Shown: positions 1 through 10,705 of the stretch, in pieces
Layout: every line of letters starts with the position of its first letter
How positions within the stretch are numbered: position 1 is the first letter of the stretch
Assembly (NCBI RefSeq): GCF_030167915.1
Contig: NZ_JARGNB010000002.1
Coordinates: 620,001-684,000, forward strand
Direction of reading: 5' to 3'
Source of the DNA: Aquabacterium humicola
GTDB lineage: Bacteria > Pseudomonadota > Gammaproteobacteria > Burkholderiales > Burkholderiaceae_C
DNA: 64,000 nucleotides
Program-made: the position numbers and the translations under genes
Notes under the pieces: generated by a model
The model's database searches: none
Told to the model about the DNA's origin: nothing
The model's input: the letters and a program-made list of their open reading frames with translations, nothing else

Positions 1-486
1 ACGCTGGCCAGCGCCGGCAACAAGGAGAACGTGCTGCCCGGCCGCGCCGAAGCCACCGTCAACTTCCGCCTGCTGCCCGGCGATACGAAGGACGACGTGG
101 TGCGCCACGTCAACCGCGTGATAGACGATCCGGCGATCGAGGTCTCGGTGCTGCCGGGCGACTTCCCGCCGTCGCGCGTGTCCTCGTCCGATTCGCGCTC
201 GTACCAGGCGATCAACCGCACGGTGCGCGAGCTGTTCCCCGGCACGCTGGTCGCGCCGGGCCTGATGCTCGGCGCCACCGATGCGCGGCATTTCGAACCC
301 TTCACCGAGCAGGTGTTCCGCTTCTCGCCGATCCGCGCGAAGCCCGAGGACCTGGCCCGCTTCCACGGCACCAACGAACGCATCTCGCTGGCCAACCTGG
401 CCGAGCTGGTGCGCTTCTACCACCGACTGATCCAGCAGACCGCCGGTCCGGCAGCGAGCGGCAACGCACGCGCTGCGAGCCAGTGA
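1..486 (+). CDS. M20 family metallopeptidase, C-terminal part
   Basis: The reading frame is open from the first base, so the gene begins upstream and only its last 161 codons are here. The fragment covers the end of the lid (dimerisation) domain, with a VNFRLLPGD strand typical of carboxypeptidase S-like M20 enzymes, and then the end of the catalytic domain. The GATDARHF segment carries the histidine that usually binds the second zinc, and FHGTNERIS is the conserved closing motif. Family members hydrolyse peptides or N-acyl amino acids; the substrate cannot be told from this piece. The thiolase gene follows after a short gap containing AAGGAG. Confidence 0.85.
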   Translation, partial: TLASAGNKENVLPGRAEATVNFRLLPGDTKDDVVRHVNRVIDDPAIEVSVLPGDFPPSRVSSSDSRSYQAINRTVRELFPGTLVAPGLMLGATDARHFEPFTEQVFRFSPIRAKPEDLARFHGTNERISLANLAELVRFYHRLIQQTAGPAASGNARAASQ

Positions 487-520
487 CCCCCCATTCCCGA
501 TCCACCGAAGGAGCCTCTCC

Positions 521-1696
<1,176 letters not shown>

Positions 1697-1718
1697 CGAT
1701 CGGGCAGGGGCGTACGAC

Positions 1719-2618
1719 GTGACCGCCGCGCTGCGCACGCCGGACGAACGCTTCGCCGCGTTGCCGGATTTCCCCTATGCGCCGCGCTACCGCGACGACC
1801 TGCCGGCGCTGGAGGGTCTGCGCCTGCACTACATCGACGAAGGTCCGCGCGATGCGAAGGCGACCGCGCTGTGCCTGCACGGCAACCCGAGCTGGAGCTA
1901 CCTCTACCGACGCATGATCCCGGTCTTCACCGCGGCCGGCCTGCGGGTGGTGGCGCCCGACCTGATCGGCTTCGGGCGATCGGACAAGCCGGTCGATGCG
2001 GCCTGGCACCGCTTCGACCACCATCGGCAGATCCTGCTGGAGTTCGTCGACCAGCTCGACCTGCAGGACGTGATGCTGGTGTGCCAGGATTGGGGCGGCC
2101 TGTTCGGCCTGACGCTGCCGCCGTCGCAGCCGATGCGCTTCACCCGGCTCCTGGTGATGAACACCGCGCTGGGCACCGGGCGCGTCACCGAGGGCTTCCG
2201 CCAGTGGCGGGCGTATTCCAACGCCCAGCCGGACCTGGCCGTAGGCCGCCTGCTGGCGCGCGGCAAGCCGGACATGACGCCGGCCGAGATCGCGGCCTAC
2301 GACGCGCCGTTCCCCGACCCCGCCTACAAGGCCGCGCTGCGTGCGTTCCCGAACCTCGTGCCCGACGGCGACGACGCGCCGGGTGCGGCGTCGTCGCGCG
2401 CGGCCGCCCGCTGGTGGCGCGACGAGTGGCGCGGCGCCAGCTTCATGGCCATCGGCATGCAGGATCCGGTGCTCGGTCCGGCGGCGATGCAGGCGCTGCA
2501 CGCCACCATCCGGGACTGCCCGCCCCCGCTGGAAGTCGCTGAAGGTGGCCACTTCGTCCAGGAGTGGGGCGCGCCGATCGCGCGTGCGGCACTGGCGCAC
2601 TTCGAGCTCGACCGATGA
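1719..2618 (+). CDS. Haloalkane dehalogenase, DhlA-type (alpha/beta hydrolase)
   Basis: A 299-residue alpha/beta hydrolase resembling Xanthobacter DhlA along its whole length. The expected catalytic set is visible: nucleophile Asp124 followed by halide-binding Trp125 in CQDWGG (same numbering as DhlA), the oxyanion segment HGNPSW, a cap-domain tryptophan at 163, the acid Asp249 in GMQDPVLGP, and His278 in GGHFVQEWG. Such enzymes replace a terminal halogen by hydroxyl in the cytoplasm. The start is GTG 1719. The stop overlaps the next start (ATGA), so the gene is translationally coupled to a thioesterase. The natural substrate may not be a haloalkane, but nothing catalytic is missing. Confidence 0.85.
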   Translation: MTAALRTPDERFAALPDFPYAPRYRDDLPALEGLRLHYIDEGPRDAKATALCLHGNPSWSYLYRRMIPVFTAAGLRVVAPDLIGFGRSDKPVDAAWHRFDHHRQILLEFVDQLDLQDVMLVCQDWGGLFGLTLPPSQPMRFTRLLVMNTALGTGRVTEGFRQWRAYSNAQPDLAVGRLLARGKPDMTPAEIAAYDAPFPDPAYKAALRAFPNLVPDGDDAPGAASSRAAARWWRDEWRGASFMAIGMQDPVLGPAAMQALHATIRDCPPPLEVAEGGHFVQEWGAPIARAALAHFELDR

Positions 2619-3070
2619 ACCTCGAACGCTGGCAGGCCATCTTCGATCGCGCGCCCTTCGTCAAGCACCTGGGCGTGCGCATCGACGCGGCAAGCCCCGG
2701 CGAGTTGCACACCTCGCTCGTCGTGCAGCCGCACCACCTGCAGCACACCGGCTTCGTGCATGCCGGCGTCATCACCACGCTGGCCGACCACTCGGCCGGC
2801 GCCGCGGCGCAATCCAGCCTCGGCGATCCGCTGGCCGGCACCGATGGCGACGCCGGCAACCCCGGCCGTTCCGGCTACGTCGTCACCGCCGAGCTGAAGG
2901 TGAGCCTGCTGCGCGCGGCCAAGGGCGGCCGGCTGCGCTGCGTCGCGCGCGTGCTGAAGACCGGCCGGCAGATCGTCTTCACCGAATCCGAGGTCTGGTG
3001 CGACGACGGCCAGCGCGAGCAACTGGTGGCCAAGCTGAGTGGCACGATGGCGGTGGTGCCGCCGGCCTAG
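2615..3070 (+). CDS. PaaI-family hotdog thioesterase
   Basis: A 151-residue single hotdog-fold protein of the PaaI/YdiI thioesterase family. HTGFVHAGVITTLADHSAG is the hot-dog helix motif in which a His/Gly pair and an acidic residue normally position the thioester. It probably hydrolyses an acyl-CoA from the surrounding pathway. ATG 2615 was chosen because it overlaps the dehalogenase stop as ATGA; the open frame extends further upstream but has no better start. Confidence 0.87.
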   Translation: MNLERWQAIFDRAPFVKHLGVRIDAASPGELHTSLVVQPHHLQHTGFVHAGVITTLADHSAGAAAQSSLGDPLAGTDGDAGNPGRSGYVVTAELKVSLLRAAKGGRLRCVARVLKTGRQIVFTESEVWCDDGQREQLVAKLSGTMAVVPPA

Positions 3071-3093
3071 ATCCCGTCCTTACCGAGAGCCCC

Positions 3094-4920
3094 ATGCGAC
3101 AGACCATCGATTTCCTGCTCGACGACTGGCTGCAGGTCGGCGAGCTGTTGCAGCGCCCGCGCTTCGCCGAACATTCGCACGAGACCTTCACCCAGGTGCT
3201 CGACACCTGCGAGCGCATCGCGCGCGAGAAGTACGCGCCGTTCAATCGCCTCGTCGACACCGAGGAGCCGAAATTCGACGGCGAGCGGGTGATCCTGCCG
3301 CAGGCCACGCACGACGCGTGGAAGGCCTACGGCGAGTCCGGCATGCTGAGCGCCGCGCAGGACCACGAGATCGGCGGCATGCAGCTGCCCTATACCGTCG
3401 AGTCCGCGGCCAACGGCTTCTTCGGCAAGGCGTCGGTCAGCATCGGCGGCGGCCTGCTGACGGTGGGCAACGCGAACCTGCTGATGGCCCACGGCACCGC
3501 AATGCAGAAGCAGGTGTTCGCGCTCAACGAGTTCAGCGGGCGCTGGTCCGGCACGATGTGCCTGTCCGAGCCGCAGGCCGGCTCCAGCCTGTCCGACGTC
3601 GCGACGCGGGCCGAGCCCGATGGTGCCGACTTCGAGGCCGACCCGCTGGGCCCGCGTTTCCGGCTGACGGGCAACAAGATGTGGATCTCGGCCGGCGAAC
3701 ACGAGCTGACCGAGAACATCATCCACCTCGTGCTGGCGAAGATCCCCGGGCCGGACGGCAAGCCGATCCCGGGCACCAAGGGCATCTCGCTGTTCATCGT
3801 GCCGAAGAAGCTGGTGAACACCGACGGCGAGCTCACGGGCGAGCGCAACGACGTTGCGCTGGCGGGCCTGAACCACAAGTGCGGCTGGCGCGGCACGACG
3901 AACACGCTGCTGAACTTCGGCGAAGGCAAGTTCACGCCGGGCGGCCGGCGCGGCGCGGTCGGCTACCTCGTCGGCCGGCCGGGCGAGGGCCTTCGCTGCA
4001 TGTTCCACATGATGAACGAGGCGCGCATCGGCGTCGGCATGGCGGCGACGATGCTCGGCATGGCTGGCTACGAAGCGTCGCTCGAGTACGCGAAGCAGCG
4101 CCCGCAGGGCCGGCCGATCACCGAGGGCGGCGGCAAGCAGAGTGCGCAGCCGCAGGTGCCGATCATCCAGCACGCCGACGTCAAGCGCATGCTGCTGGCG
4201 CAGAAGTCGTATGCCGAAGGCGCGCTGGCGCTGGAGCTTTACTGCGCGCGCCTCGTCGACGAGCAGCACACCGGCGCGCCCGACGCCTCGCGCGAGGCCG
4301 GGCTGCTGCTGGAGGTGCTGACGCCGATCGCCAAGAGCTGGCCCAGCGAGTGGTGCCTGGAGGCCAACAGCCTCGCGATCCAGGTGCTCGGCGGCTACGG
4401 CTACACCCGCGACTTCCCGGTCGAGCAGTACTGGCGCGACAACCGCCTGAACATGATCCACGAGGGCACGCACGGCATCCAGGCGCTGGACCTGCTCGGC
4501 CGCAAGGTCATCATGGACGGCGGCGCCGGGCTGAAGCTGCTGGCCGGACGCGTCAATCGCACGATAGAACGGGCGCTGCAGGTCGATGCGCTGAGCGAGC
4601 AGGCCAATGCGCTGGCCGGTGCGCTGCAACGCCTGGGCGCTGCCACCAAGTCGGCCTGGGCGAGCGGCGTTCCCGAAGAGGCGCTGGCCAATGCCACGCC
4701 CTACCTGCAGGCCTTCGGGCACGTGGTGCTGGCGTGGATCTGGCTGGACGTTTCGCTGACCGCGCGCGAGCACCTCGCGAAGGAGGAAGCCTTCTTCCGC
4801 GGCAAGCTGCAGGCGGGCCGCTACTTCTTCGACTACGAGCTGCCGAAGGTCGACGCCTGGCTGGCGGTCGTCGCCAGCCGCAACCCGACCTGCCGCGAGA
4901 TGCGCGAGGAGTGGTTCTGA
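3094..4920 (+). CDS. Acyl-CoA dehydrogenase with C-terminal extension (DmdC/FadE-like)
   Basis: A 608-residue flavoprotein of the long acyl-CoA dehydrogenase class, whose members include methylmercaptopropionyl-CoA dehydrogenase. The FAD/acyl-binding segment MCLSEPQAGSSLSD and the GNKMWIS strand lie in the middle domain. LGGYGYTRDFPVEQYWRD and the catalytic glutamate Glu457 in IHEGTHGIQ are in the helical domain, and about 120 further residues form the class-specific extension. It should introduce the alpha,beta double bond into an acyl-CoA and pass electrons to ETF. ATG 3094 lies 23 bases after the thioesterase stop. The next small membrane gene overlaps by ATGA. Confidence 0.92.
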   Translation: MRQTIDFLLDDWLQVGELLQRPRFAEHSHETFTQVLDTCERIAREKYAPFNRLVDTEEPKFDGERVILPQATHDAWKAYGESGMLSAAQDHEIGGMQLPYTVESAANGFFGKASVSIGGGLLTVGNANLLMAHGTAMQKQVFALNEFSGRWSGTMCLSEPQAGSSLSDVATRAEPDGADFEADPLGPRFRLTGNKMWISAGEHELTENIIHLVLAKIPGPDGKPIPGTKGISLFIVPKKLVNTDGELTGERNDVALAGLNHKCGWRGTTNTLLNFGEGKFTPGGRRGAVGYLVGRPGEGLRCMFHMMNEARIGVGMAATMLGMAGYEASLEYAKQRPQGRPITEGGGKQSAQPQVPIIQHADVKRMLLAQKSYAEGALALELYCARLVDEQHTGAPDASREAGLLLEVLTPIAKSWPSEWCLEANSLAIQVLGGYGYTRDFPVEQYWRDNRLNMIHEGTHGIQALDLLGRKVIMDGGAGLKLLAGRVNRTIERALQVDALSEQANALAGALQRLGAATKSAWASGVPEEALANATPYLQAFGHVVLAWIWLDVSLTAREHLAKEEAFFRGKLQAGRYFFDYELPKVDAWLAVVASRNPTCREMREEWF

Positions 4921-5138
4921 TGAGCGCCGCCCCCGATGTCGCACGCACCATCCGCCGGCTCGAGGCGTGGACCTGGATCCTGCTGTACGGCGGCCTGCTG
5001 CTGCTGTGCTTCGGCCTGGCGGTCGAGGCCATCGACTTTCCGCTCGGCTGGACGATGGTGGTCGCCGGCGCGCTGGTCGCCGGCGCCGGCGTGCTGCTGA
5101 TCTACCTGCGCTCGCGCTTGCCGGGCGACACTCCATAA
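4920..5138 (+). CDS. Small two-helix membrane protein
   Basis: A 72-residue protein with two predicted transmembrane helices, roughly residues 18-37 and 43-63, separated by a short polar turn, and an arginine-containing C-terminus. I recognise no family. Its ATG overlaps the acyl-CoA dehydrogenase stop (ATGA), and an SDR gene starts 17 bases downstream, so it is probably a real member of the operon. A role in membrane association of the dehydrogenase is conceivable but unsupported. Confidence 0.65.
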   Translation: MSAAPDVARTIRRLEAWTWILLYGGLLLLCFGLAVEAIDFPLGWTMVVAGALVAGAGVLLIYLRSRLPGDTP

Positions 5139-5155
5139 CCTGCGAAAGACACGTC

Positions 5156-5947
<792 letters not shown>

Positions 5948-5955
5948 TGAAACGA

Positions 5956-6112
5956 AGCGCGCGGGCCGAGCGCCGGGCCGCCCCAAGCCGGCCCGCGATC
6001 CCCTCGGGGGCTGAGCCCGGACGTGGACAGTCCAGTGGACTGTCCACGCCTGGCGAAGGGCCGAGCTGCAAGGCTCGGCGCGGCCTGCAGGGCCGGCCGA
6101 TGTACTCATCGG
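5956..6112. repeat. Intergenic island of consecutive hairpins (REP-like)
   Basis: The 178-base gap between the SDR and the next thioesterase is almost entirely made of inverted repeats. Arms seen are CGGGCC/GGCCCG (5974-5979 with 5990-5995), CCCC/GGGG (6000-6009), a perfect 12-bp arm around AGT (6022-6048), GCCGAGC/GCTCGGC (6060-6079), CGGCC/GGCCG (6081-6095) and CCGATG/CATCGG (6097-6112). The GGGCCGCCCCAAG...CCCCTCGGGGG layout resembles a dispersed intergenic repeat common in Comamonadaceae-type genomes, as I recall it. It could also act as an mRNA processing or attenuation element inside the operon. Confidence 0.7.
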
Positions 6113-6125
6113 ACGAGGGGCCGAC

Positions 6126-6596
6126 ATGAGCAAGAAGCCGCCGCCGCTGCCCTTCCCGGTGCGCATTCCCTTCGTGGAGAAGCTCGGCCTCGAGCTGCAC
6201 GGCTTTCGCGACGGCCATGCCGAGCTGCGCTGTGACCTGCACGAGGCGCTGCTGAACTCGTGGGAGGTCGCGCACGGCGGTGTCGTGATGACGATGCTCG
6301 ACGTCGCGATGGCCCATGCCGCGCGCAGCGCGCACGCCTCGGGCCAGGGCGTCGCGACGATCGAGATGAAGACCAGCTTCATGCGGCCTGCCGAAGGCGA
6401 GCTGCGTGCCATCGGCAAGCTGCTGCACAGGACAACGACGATGGCCTTCTGCGAAGGCTCGCTCTACGACGAGCACGGCGCGCTGTGCGCGCAGGCCACC
6501 GGCACCTTCAAGTACCTGCGTGGGCTGCCGGCCCGCGGCCGCGTGACCACGCAGACCCCGACCCCCCCGAACCCGCCTTCCAAGGACAGCCCATGA
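6126..6596 (+). CDS. PaaI-family hotdog thioesterase
   Basis: A 156-residue single-domain hotdog protein. The motif NSWEVAHGGVVMTMLDVAMA matches the PaaI/YbgC-type active-site helix, and VATIEMKTSFMRPA is the following strand. It is the second such gene in the cluster and only weakly similar to the one at 2615, so the two probably act on different acyl-CoA thioesters. The start ATG 6126 follows GAGGGG at the edge of the hairpin island. The stop overlaps the next gene as ATGA. Confidence 0.87.
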   Translation: MSKKPPPLPFPVRIPFVEKLGLELHGFRDGHAELRCDLHEALLNSWEVAHGGVVMTMLDVAMAHAARSAHASGQGVATIEMKTSFMRPAEGELRAIGKLLHRTTTMAFCEGSLYDEHGALCAQATGTFKYLRGLPARGRVTTQTPTPPNPPSKDSP

Positions 6597-7612
6597 GCCT
6601 CGTCAACCAGCAGATCCTGCTCGCCTCGCGCCCTACGGGCGAGGCCACGGTCGACAACTTCCGGCTGGTGCAGACGCCGGTGCCCGCGCTGCAGGACGGC
6701 CAGGTGCTGGTGCGCAACCACTACCTCAGCCTCGACCCGTACATGCGCGGCCGCATGAACGACAGCAAGAGCTACGCGCAGCCGCAGCCGCTGGACACGG
6801 TGATGATCGGCGGCACCGCCGGCGAGGTGGTGGCGTCGAACAACGAGGCCTTCAAGGTCGGCGACACCGTCGTCGGCATGGGCGGCTGGCAGGACTACGT
6901 GATCGTCGACGCGTCGCAGCGCGGCCTGCTGCGCACGGTCGACACCACGCACATCCCGCTGTCGGCCTACCTCGGCGCGGTCGGCATGCCCGGCGTGACC
7001 GCGTGGTACGGCCTGGTGAAGATCATCGCGCCGAAGGCCGGCGAGACCGTCGTCGTCAGCGCGGCGTCGGGGGCGGTCGGCAGCGCCGTGGGGCAGCTGG
7101 CGAAGGTGCGCGGCTGCCGCGCGGTCGGCATCGCCGGCGGCGCGGACAAGTGCCGCTACGTCGTCGACGAGCTCGGCTTCGACGCCTGCGTCGACTACAA
7201 GGCGCACCGCGATGTGAAGGCGCTGTCCGCTGCGCTGAAGGACGCCTGCCCGGCAGGCATCGACGGCTACTTCGAGAACGTCGGCGGTGTCGTGCTCGAT
7301 GCGGTGATGCAGCGCGCGAACGCGTTCTCGCGCATCGCGCTGTGCGGCATGATCAGCGGCTACGACGGCCAGCCGATCCCGATGGCCGCCCCGCAGCTGC
7401 TGCTGACCAACCGCATGAAGCTCGAAGGCTTCATCGTCAGCGAGCACATGGACGTCTGGCCCGAGGCGCTGAAGGAGCTCGGCACGCTGGTGGCGACGAA
7501 GAAGCTGAAGTACCGCGAGACGGTGGCGCAGGGTCTGGCCGCGGCGCCGGAGGCCTTCCTGGGCCTGCTGAAAGGCCGCAACTTCGGCAAGCAACTGGTG
7601 AAGCTGGTCTGA
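6593..7612 (+). CDS. NADP-dependent oxidoreductase, MDR/CurA-like
   Basis: A 339-residue zinc-free medium-chain dehydrogenase/reductase of the group containing CurA (YncB) and leukotriene B4 dehydrogenase. The signature SLDPYMRGRM lies near residue 45, and the nucleotide-binding run AASGAVGSAVGQLAK near residue 160. These enzymes reduce the double bond of alpha,beta-unsaturated ketones or aldehydes with NADPH. ATG 6593 overlaps the upstream thioesterase stop. Here it may reduce an enoyl-type intermediate or detoxify a reactive enal; the substrate is unknown. Confidence 0.9.
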   Translation: MSLVNQQILLASRPTGEATVDNFRLVQTPVPALQDGQVLVRNHYLSLDPYMRGRMNDSKSYAQPQPLDTVMIGGTAGEVVASNNEAFKVGDTVVGMGGWQDYVIVDASQRGLLRTVDTTHIPLSAYLGAVGMPGVTAWYGLVKIIAPKAGETVVVSAASGAVGSAVGQLAKVRGCRAVGIAGGADKCRYVVDELGFDACVDYKAHRDVKALSAALKDACPAGIDGYFENVGGVVLDAVMQRANAFSRIALCGMISGYDGQPIPMAAPQLLLTNRMKLEGFIVSEHMDVWPEALKELGTLVATKKLKYRETVAQGLAAAPEAFLGLLKGRNFGKQLVKLV

Positions 7613-7634
7613 GGGCGGACCGCGTGGGGGCACG

Positions 7635-8090
7635 ATGACGCTGCGCTGGACCTGGTGCCGCTTCGGCGACCTGGACGCCGACAGCGTCTACGACATGCTC
7701 GCGCTGCGCAACCGCATCTTCGTCGTCGAGCAGAACTGTGCCTACCTCGATCCCGACGGCCTGGACCGCGACAGCTGGCACCTGCTCGGCCGCGACGACG
7801 CCGGCGTGCTGCGCGCCTACCTGCGCGTCGTCGATCCGGGGCTGAAGTTCGCCGAACCGTCGATCGGCCGCGTGGTGCTCGATGCGGCGATGCGCGGCAG
7901 CGGCGCCGCCGACGAGTTGCTGCGCGTGGCACTGCAACGTTGCGACGAGGTCTGGCCCGGCCGCGGCAACCGCATCGGCGCGCAGGCGCACCTGCAGCGC
8001 TTCTATGGCCGGCATGGCTTCGTCACCGCCGGCGATCCGTACGACGAGGACGGCATTGCGCACGTCGACATGTGGAGGGCACCGCGATGA
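7635..8090 (+). CDS. GNAT acetyltransferase, ElaA-like
   Basis: A 151-residue GNAT protein of the ElaA type. The N-terminal LRNRIFVVEQNCAYLDPDGLD stretch is characteristic of this group. The acetyl-CoA binding strand-helix region (GRVVLDAAMRGSGAADELL) follows in the middle, and the protein ends with the FYGRHGFV motif. Substrates of ElaA proteins are not established. The stop overlaps an in-frame ATG (ATGA at 8087-8090) of the next open frame, although the better start of that gene lies slightly downstream. Confidence 0.85.
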   Translation: MTLRWTWCRFGDLDADSVYDMLALRNRIFVVEQNCAYLDPDGLDRDSWHLLGRDDAGVLRAYLRVVDPGLKFAEPSIGRVVLDAAMRGSGAADELLRVALQRCDEVWPGRGNRIGAQAHLQRFYGRHGFVTAGDPYDEDGIAHVDMWRAPR

Positions 8091-8107
8091 TCACTCGAGG
8101 GGCAGAC

Positions 8108-9745
8108 ATGACGCACGAGGTCCTGAACCAGAGCACGCCGCTCGCCGACGTGAACCTCTTCACCGGCAACCGCGCGCTGCAGGATGCGCTGCGCTTCAAC
8201 GCGCCGTCGCTGGACACGGCGCGTCTCGTCGCGCTCGGCGCCGAGATGGGCTCGTCGGCGATGCAGCAGCATGCGCGGCTGGCGAACCTGCATTCGCCGG
8301 TGCTGCATTCGCACGACCGCTTCGGCCGGCGCATCGACCAGGTGGAGTTCCATCCCAGCTACCACGTGCTGCTGGGCGCCGCGCTGCGGCATGGCCTGCA
8401 TGGCACGCCGTGGTCGCTGGGCGCCGGCGGGCACCTGGAGCGCGCCGCCGGCTTCATGCTGTTCACCGAGGGCGAACCGTCGGTGCTGTGCCCGGTATCG
8501 ATGAGCTACGCGGTGACGCCGGCACTGCGCGTCGAGGAAGCGCTCTACGCGGACTGGGGGCCCAAGATCACGTCGACGCAGTACGACCCGCGATTCGCGC
8601 CCTGGCATGCGAAGAGCGCGGTGACGCTGGGCATGGGCATGACCGAGAAGCAGGGCGGTTCGGACGTGCGCGCGAACACCACGCGGGCCGAGCCCGATGG
8701 CAGCGACCGCTGGGGCGCGCGCTACCGCATCACCGGCCACAAGTGGTTCATGTCGGCGCCGATGTGCGATGCCTTCCTGGTGCTGGCGCAGACCGCGGGC
8801 GGCCTCAGCTGCTTCTTCCTGCCGCGTCTTTTGCCCGATGGGTCCGTCAACGCGATCCGGGTCCAGCGCCTGAAGCACAAGCTCGGCAACCACGCCAACG
8901 CCAGCTCGGAGGTCGAGTTCAGCGACGCCACCGCGTGGCGCGTCGGCGAGGAGGGCCGGGGCGTGCCGCAGATCCTGGCGATGGGCGCGCTGACGCGGCT
9001 GGACTGCGCGCTCGGCACCGCCGGACTGATGCGCCAGGCCTTGAGCATCGCGCTGCACCACTGCGAAGAGCGGCGCGCCTTCGGCAAGCGGCTGATCGAG
9101 CAACCGCTGATGAAGAACGTGCTGGCCGACCTGGCGCTCGAGAGCGAAGCCGCCACCGCGCTGGCACTGCGTCTGGCACGGACCATCGACCGCACCGAGA
9201 ACGGCAGCGACGAGCACGAGGCCGTCATGCGCCGCGTGCTGACGCCGATCGCCAAGTTCTGGATCTGCAAGCGCGGCAGCCACTTCGCGCAGGAGGCGAT
9301 GGAATGCCTCGGCGGCAACGGTTACGTCGAGGAGAACGGCGAAGGCGTGATGGCGCGCATCTACCGCGAGATGCCGCTGAACTCGATCTGGGAGGGCGCC
9401 GGCAACATCATGGCGCTGGACCTGCTGCGCGCGCTGCGCGGCGGGCCGGTCGGCGAGGCGCTGCGCGACGAGGTGGCACCGGCGCGCGGTGCGCACCCGG
9501 CCTTCGACGCGATGCTCGACCATGTGCTCGAGGGGCTCGACGGTGTCACCGAGGAGACCGAGGCGCGTCGCCTCGCGCGCGACACTGCGCTGGTGATCCA
9601 GGCGGCGCTGCTGAAGCAGCATGCGCCGTCGGCGGTCTTCGGCGCCTTCTGCGCCGCGCGGCTGCAGCAGGGCTCGGACGTGTTCGGCGCGCTGCCCTCG
9701 GGCTGCGGGCTCGACGCGATCATCAGCCGCGCTCAGCTGCACTGA
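8108..9745 (+). CDS. AidB-type acyl-CoA dehydrogenase
   Basis: A 545-residue flavoprotein closely matching E. coli AidB in length and layout. The N-terminal domain contains RLANLHSPVLHSHDRFGRR and VEFHPSYHVLL, then MGMTEKQGGSDVRANTT in the flavin domain, and ECLGGNGYVEENG in the helical domain. AidB binds DNA and is induced by alkylation, while close relatives act as isovaleryl-CoA-type dehydrogenases; context here favours metabolism. ATG 8108 is preferred to ATG 8087 because AGGGG lies seven bases before it. The 8087 codon overlaps the GNAT stop and would add seven residues. Confidence 0.88.
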   Translation: MTHEVLNQSTPLADVNLFTGNRALQDALRFNAPSLDTARLVALGAEMGSSAMQQHARLANLHSPVLHSHDRFGRRIDQVEFHPSYHVLLGAALRHGLHGTPWSLGAGGHLERAAGFMLFTEGEPSVLCPVSMSYAVTPALRVEEALYADWGPKITSTQYDPRFAPWHAKSAVTLGMGMTEKQGGSDVRANTTRAEPDGSDRWGARYRITGHKWFMSAPMCDAFLVLAQTAGGLSCFFLPRLLPDGSVNAIRVQRLKHKLGNHANASSEVEFSDATAWRVGEEGRGVPQILAMGALTRLDCALGTAGLMRQALSIALHHCEERRAFGKRLIEQPLMKNVLADLALESEAATALALRLARTIDRTENGSDEHEAVMRRVLTPIAKFWICKRGSHFAQEAMECLGGNGYVEENGEGVMARIYREMPLNSIWEGAGNIMALDLLRALRGGPVGEALRDEVAPARGAHPAFDAMLDHVLEGLDGVTEETEARRLARDTALVIQAALLKQHAPSAVFGAFCAARLQQGSDVFGALPSGCGLDAIISRAQLH

Positions 9746-9769
9746 GGCACCGGACAACGAGACACGAGC

Positions 9770-10705
9770 ATGGCCACCAGCGACCTGATCCTGCACCACT
9801 ACCCGAACTCGCCGTTCTCCGAGAAGGTGCGCCTGATCCTTGGCGCCAAGGGCCTGGCCTGGCGCTCGGTGCACATCCCGGTCGTGATGCCCAAGCCCGA
9901 TGTCGTTGCGCTGACCGGCGGCTACCGCAAGACGCCGTTCCTGCAGGTTGGTGCCGACATCTACTGCGACTCCGCGCTGATCGCGCGCCTGCTCGAGCAG
10001 CGCCAGCCGTCGCCGACGCTCTATCCCGCGTCGCTGCCGCTGGCGCCGCAGTTCGCGCAATGGGCCGACTTCCACCTGTTCTGGTGCGCGGCGGCCTGGG
10101 CGATGCAGCCGGCAGGCGCCGTCGCGATGCTGGGCGACGCCGGCCCCGAGCTGCTGCAGCACTTCGCCGCCGACCGCGCGGCGATGACCTCGGGCATGAA
10201 GCGCATGACGCTGGCTGATGCAGCCGTGCAGCTGAAGACGCACCTGGCGGCGCTCGACGCGCAGCTGGCGCAGGGCGGGCCGTACCTCTTCGGCGCTGCG
10301 CTGTCGATCGCCGACTTCGCGGTCGCCCACTGCGTGTGGTTCATCCGCAAGGCGGCGCCGGTCGCGCACGTCCTGAATCCCCATCCGGCCTTGCTCGCCT
10401 GGTCGGACCGCATGCAGGCCTTCGGCCATGCGACGCACGACGACCTGACCAGCACCGAGGCGATCGCCATCGCGGCCAGCGCGCCGGGTCATGCAGCGAC
10501 GACGGTCGAGCCGTCGCTCGGCTTCGAAGCCGGGCAGCCCGTGAACGTCTACGCCACCGACTACGGCTGCGACCCGATCGCCGGCACGCTGGTCGGCCTG
10601 TCGGCCGGCGAGGTGGTCATCCGCCGCACCGACGAACGCGCCGGCACCGTGCACGTGCACTTCCCGCGCGCCGGCTTCCAGATCAAGAAGGAAAAGCTCT
10701 CATGA
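9770..10705 (+). CDS. Glutathione S-transferase family protein
   Basis: A 311-residue cytosolic GST-like protein. The thioredoxin-fold half (residues about 5-80) shows the glutathione-site pattern PFSEKVRLIL, a cis-proline region GYRKTPFLQ and the SNAIL-like CDSALIARLLE. An all-helical half follows, with ADFAVAHCVWF. About 80 residues beyond a standard GST form an extra C-terminal domain seen in a subset of proteobacterial GSTs. It may conjugate or reduce an electrophile made by the pathway. The stop overlaps the next ATG. Confidence 0.85.
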   Translation: MATSDLILHHYPNSPFSEKVRLILGAKGLAWRSVHIPVVMPKPDVVALTGGYRKTPFLQVGADIYCDSALIARLLEQRQPSPTLYPASLPLAPQFAQWADFHLFWCAAAWAMQPAGAVAMLGDAGPELLQHFAADRAAMTSGMKRMTLADAAVQLKTHLAALDAQLAQGGPYLFGAALSIADFAVAHCVWFIRKAAPVAHVLNPHPALLAWSDRMQAFGHATHDDLTSTEAIAIAASAPGHAATTVEPSLGFEAGQPVNVYATDYGCDPIAGTLVGLSAGEVVIRRTDERAGTVHVHFPRAGFQIKKEKLS

